DNA of 64,000 nt from assembly GCA_016169945.1 (NCBI GenBank), contig JADLSH010000155.1, forward strand, positions 1,433,501 through 1,497,500, given 5' to 3'. This document shows, piece by piece, positions 61,101-64,000 of the stretch (position 1 is the first letter of the stretch; each line of letters begins with the position of its first letter). Both the position numbers and the translations under genes were made by a program. The notes beneath the pieces were generated by a model, which had not been told where the DNA came from, ran no database searches, and saw only the letters and a program-made list of their open reading frames with translations. Source of the DNA: Trachythela sp. YZ-2020 (Eukaryota > Cnidaria > Anthozoa > Malacalcyonacea > Clavulariidae).

Positions 61101-62938
61101 CATCATCTTCTAAACTGCTGACATCCATATCTTCTTCTCCTTTTGTAACATCAACAGTTGTCATATCATCTTCTGTGGCACTTAATGTTACCTCACAATC
61201 ACACTCTTCATCCTCTATGGCACTTAATGTTGCTTCAGGATCATCATCTTCGACGGCATATGGTGATACTTGAGGAACACAGTACTCTTCTGCAAATCTA
61301 TAAAACAGATAATATTTGAACATCTAACAAACCCATAGTTTATAAGGGCACTGTACCAAATGGAGACGTTCTCCTTGTTACTATGAATATGGGAAATTGG
61401 CCATGTTCACAATCAGTATAGTAGAAAGTGAGCTGTTATGAAGATTTTACAATTAATACTGATAGCTGTTTCTTACCCTTGAACATCATAAATGTACTGG
61501 TCATCTTCAGATCCACTTTCACATTCACTTGAAGAACTGGGACTATTAATAAAAAATGGGGGTGAAGTGAATATATATTTGGGAAAAGGTAAGAGGGAAT
61601 TTGTAGCATCCAGTATGGGAGGAATCTCTCTTTCTGGATAATAAAATGTACTATAATATCCCAAAAGGGAAAGAGGAAGTGTAGATTTTTTATCAAATGA
61701 TTCATTGCATATATGCTATTTAATTTGCCATCAAAACTCAAAAGGTGCTGCATTAAAAAGTGTGTTATAACATCAATGTGAACACCTTTGAATGGTCATC
61801 AAAAACAGTACATGCTTATTAATTTATGTTGAACCATTACTTTTACACTAATTGTAGATAATACCAGTAACAATTATAAATTATGTTAAAAGCTTAACCA
61901 TATATAGAGAGAAATCAGGCCCTTTGGTTCTTGGGTGTTCGACAAATAATCAATAACAAATATTATAATACAGCACCAATGGCATAGAAATGCAAAATAT
62001 AATTACCTTGCATCATTATCTGATTCGGAACTTGTGGTATCACTCTCAAATGATGGGTCTTCACTGTATAATCCAAATTCAGGATTGACAGAAATGGAAA
62101 GACTCTCAATTCTGCTGACGTCAAGATTATCAGATGTGGGTGCAACATCCATGGCTCTGTTGAGAAAAGTAAGAAAAATTAACCCTGATTTCCAGTAAAC
62201 CTGGCTTCATTTGGGTAGTAACTATCCTGATGGGGGCATGTGAAACAATGTGAAATAGCCAAGTGAAGGCCCAAGGGACGGGCGTTCATTTATGACATAT
62301 TATTATGGTTGAGAAATGTTGTTGTTGAGGTAGATGTAATAGCATGTGAATTTAACAATAAAATAGATACAATATATACCACTTGCTACATAACTCAAGA
62401 CTTATTCAAGGTAGAACACATTATATTTGGCAACTAAGCACTATTATTAAAACATTTAAACAGAGTTAAAGGATAATATATTAATATCTACCGTATTTCT
62501 TACGTTCACTTACATGTCATTGTCAGCCTCATGGACAATGGGTGACAAATACAAATTTTGGTGAGGTTTGTATTTACCAACTGGTGTTGAAGAGATAACA
62601 TATGGCAAGGGTCGATCTGAAGTGTAATAAACAAAACATATGATTACATGGGACGTAGATAACGAATCATTTTAAAATATAAATAAATTAAAAACATTGA
62701 TAACAAATATATAGTATTTACCATCGCCTGGAGATTCCATTGATTGCAAAGGTTCATCTTCACAAAAATTCAGAAGCAAGTGCCGTGCAAAATCACTATG
62801 TGTCTTCGTAGAAAATCCAACAGAATCTTTTCTGGCAATCCACATCTCGTGTACGTCCTTCTTTAACTTTATACGCACAAATCCTATCTCATCTCTCGGC
62901 CTTCCACGCTTTGGCGGCGATGCGCCGGTCGAAGACAT
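58149..62938 (-). CDS. Kolobok-like DDE transposase, 10 exons, one frameshift
   Basis: Exons, minus strand: 62722-62938, 62514-62616, 62007-62156, 61477-61542, 60303-61297, 59965-60050, 59709-59816, 59181-59356, 58830-58899 and 58149-58578. All GT-AG, and all phases agree. About 799 residues if one extra T near 58861 in exon 9 is ignored; as read, the frame shifts and stops there. An AT-hook-like PKRGRPR lies at residues 9-15, then acidic low complexity (about 185-250), cysteine/histidine motifs (GCHNLSC, WKCSEGH), and the catalytic core: LCGDGRNDSPGF (D430), VTDASS (D497) and KLENFNS (E640 proposed), then LAVIDHN. The family is widespread in cnidarian and fish genomes. It starts about 240 bp inside the right TIR. 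Confidence 0.85.
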
Positions 62939-63179
62939 GACTCGGAATAAATTTTACATAAACACCGTCACAGTAGACTTGAATTTGTCGTTCTTTACAA
63001 ATAAATATCACGAAAGAAGTAACCACAGTGTAAGCTATGTATTCAGAGCCCAGAAATTCATAAATAATTAATAATTTATGATGATTGTTCGGATATTCAC
63101 GGATTTATAAACGCACACAGCTCCTATATACGAACGTCGCCATTTTCCGGGCACCCTAAAATGGCCGAACAATGCAACC

Positions 63180-63212
63180 AAGCGCGCAAAGCATTACCCT
63201 GAGACTCATTCT
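63180..63212 (-). repeat. Kolobok right terminal inverted repeat
   Basis: Exact inverse of 55074-55106, followed by TTAA at 63213-63216. Between this TIR and ATG 62938, ATGGCGACG near 63135-63143 resembles a YY1 site and may belong to the transposase promoter. Confidence 0.95.
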
Positions 63213-63327
63213 TTAATAAAATGGCTTTATTGGACTTGCAAGAAGAATGAAAAGTGCTTGTGACCAGTTTCAAGATTGGCATCAATATTATGAAGGAGGA
63301 TATTGTGCTGTGTTTTAGATACAATCA

Positions 63328-64000
63328 TAATATATAACTGGTGATCTATTTCTGTAAATGCTTTGTTGAATCACAGTATTAAAGCAAGATTACATTATAA
63401 ATAATGGACTTCAGGAACTGTTGTAGTTGTGTATTCAAGCTCACACTTGTTATTTTATTTTCATAGACTTCTCTAATATCTCATACAACTACCGTATTCT
63501 CTATATTAAACCCCCTTGGGGCTTATTCTTTTCAGGCCTTTTTGAGGGGGCTTATTAGAGATGGGGGCTTGTATACCCAAGAGGAGGGGGCTTAATAAAT
63601 TTCTTCCTCTTGAAATGGGGGGTTATTAGAGAGGGGGGCTTATTTGAGAGGGGGTGGCTGAATAGTGAGAATACGGTATGCATATATTAGGGAAAACTGT
63701 AAATATATATGGAGGGGGATTGCTCATTTTCAATACCAAATCGTTAGGCATAATATCAATTGATTGTAGAATAATTCAGCTTTCTCAAAAAAAATATAAA
63801 TAAGAGAGAATCCGACGGAATCTTTAAAATCTTTTAACCTTTGACCTTTCTGTGCTACACGTGGTTGCACGTGCTTTGGATCAGTGATAGTTCATCCATG
63901 AAATTCAACTGCTTGTCTTTTTTTCGGATAGTTTTAATTGTAGTTGCATTTACAGAAATAAAAAAACATTTACAGAAATAGATCACCAGTTATATATTAT
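63328..64000. repeat. Foldback element, reaches window end
   Basis: Inverted copies of ATAATATATAACTGGTGATC continue for 34 bp and lie at 63328-63361 and 63967-64000. The right copy is cut by the window edge. No coding sequence inside. Confidence 0.75.
63490..63678. repeat. G-rich MITE with TA flanks
   Basis: Inverted ends CCGTATTCTC lie between TA dinucleotides (63490-63491 and 63677-63678). The interior repeats GGGGGCTTATT(A)GAGA-like units. It is nested in the foldback 63328-64000. Confidence 0.65.

Larger units (their letters stand above)
55070..63216. mobile_element. Kolobok-type DNA transposon with two convergent genes
   Basis: Perfect 33-bp inverted ends starting AGAATGAGTCTCAGGGTAAT at 55074-55106 and 63180-63212 are each flanked by TTAA (55070-55073 and 63213-63216). 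A TTAA duplication and a DDE transposase of this type are what I know for Kolobok. Inside are a plus-strand CXC-ballast gene (55244-56591) and a minus-strand transposase gene (58149-62938), tail to tail. A Penelope fragment (57070-58110) lies between them. The body is about 8.1 kb including that insertion. The architecture is seen directly; the superfamily name is my inference from target site and transposase motifs. Confidence 0.88.

Overview
The window reads as nuclear DNA of an invertebrate animal, most likely a cnidarian (probably anthozoan). It is AT-rich and gene-poor, its candidate genes are split by GT-AG introns, and it is crowded with transposons: Penelope-like elements with GIY-YIG ends, APE-type LINEs, Helitrons, hAT-like and foldback MITEs, tRNA-like SINEs and a Kolobok-type DNA transposon. 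The cnidarian placement is inferred from this mix and was not tested.

Layout. 1-7560: Penelope-like remnants interrupted by a nested foldback of about 5.5 kb. 7561-10823: 5' flank and an intact intronless-CDS MFS transporter; a decayed copy with its 5' flank lies at 37700-42660 and carries two DNA-element insertions. 11570-12025, 19053-20555 and 26335-26805: three copies of one interspersed repeat, two of them with a 33-bp minisatellite. 12464-18520: a dead LINE split cleanly by a Helitron (14552-17643) that contains a near-perfect 2.1-kb palindrome. 23308-24371, 28176-28634 and 45446-46834: unrecognised spliced gene fragments whose exon phases agree. 24836-26130: a Penelope 5' fragment. 29749-32065: a second LINE. 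34310-35830: a RecQ-like helicase pseudogene. 44127-44408: one fibronectin III exon. 46975-50230: a large palindrome with mirror-image minisatellites and a third LINE inside. 50720-53640: a P2X7-ballast-domain pseudogene split by a fourth LINE, itself split by a second Helitron.

The main result is 55070-63216. Perfect 33-bp terminal inverted repeats flanked by TTAA enclose two convergent multi-exon genes. The right gene is a roughly 800-residue DDE-type transposase of the family I associate with Kolobok (TTAA targets). The left gene, three exons and 282 residues, joins a tesmin/TSO1-like CXC zinc domain to the cysteine-rich 'ballast' domain known from the P2X7 receptor tail. Each starts roughly 140-270 bp inside its own TIR, so the element looks like a two-gene transposon in which the CXC-ballast protein is a likely accessory DNA-binding factor. 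The transposase has one apparent 1-nt frameshift, and a Penelope fragment sits between the genes, so this copy may be recently dead.
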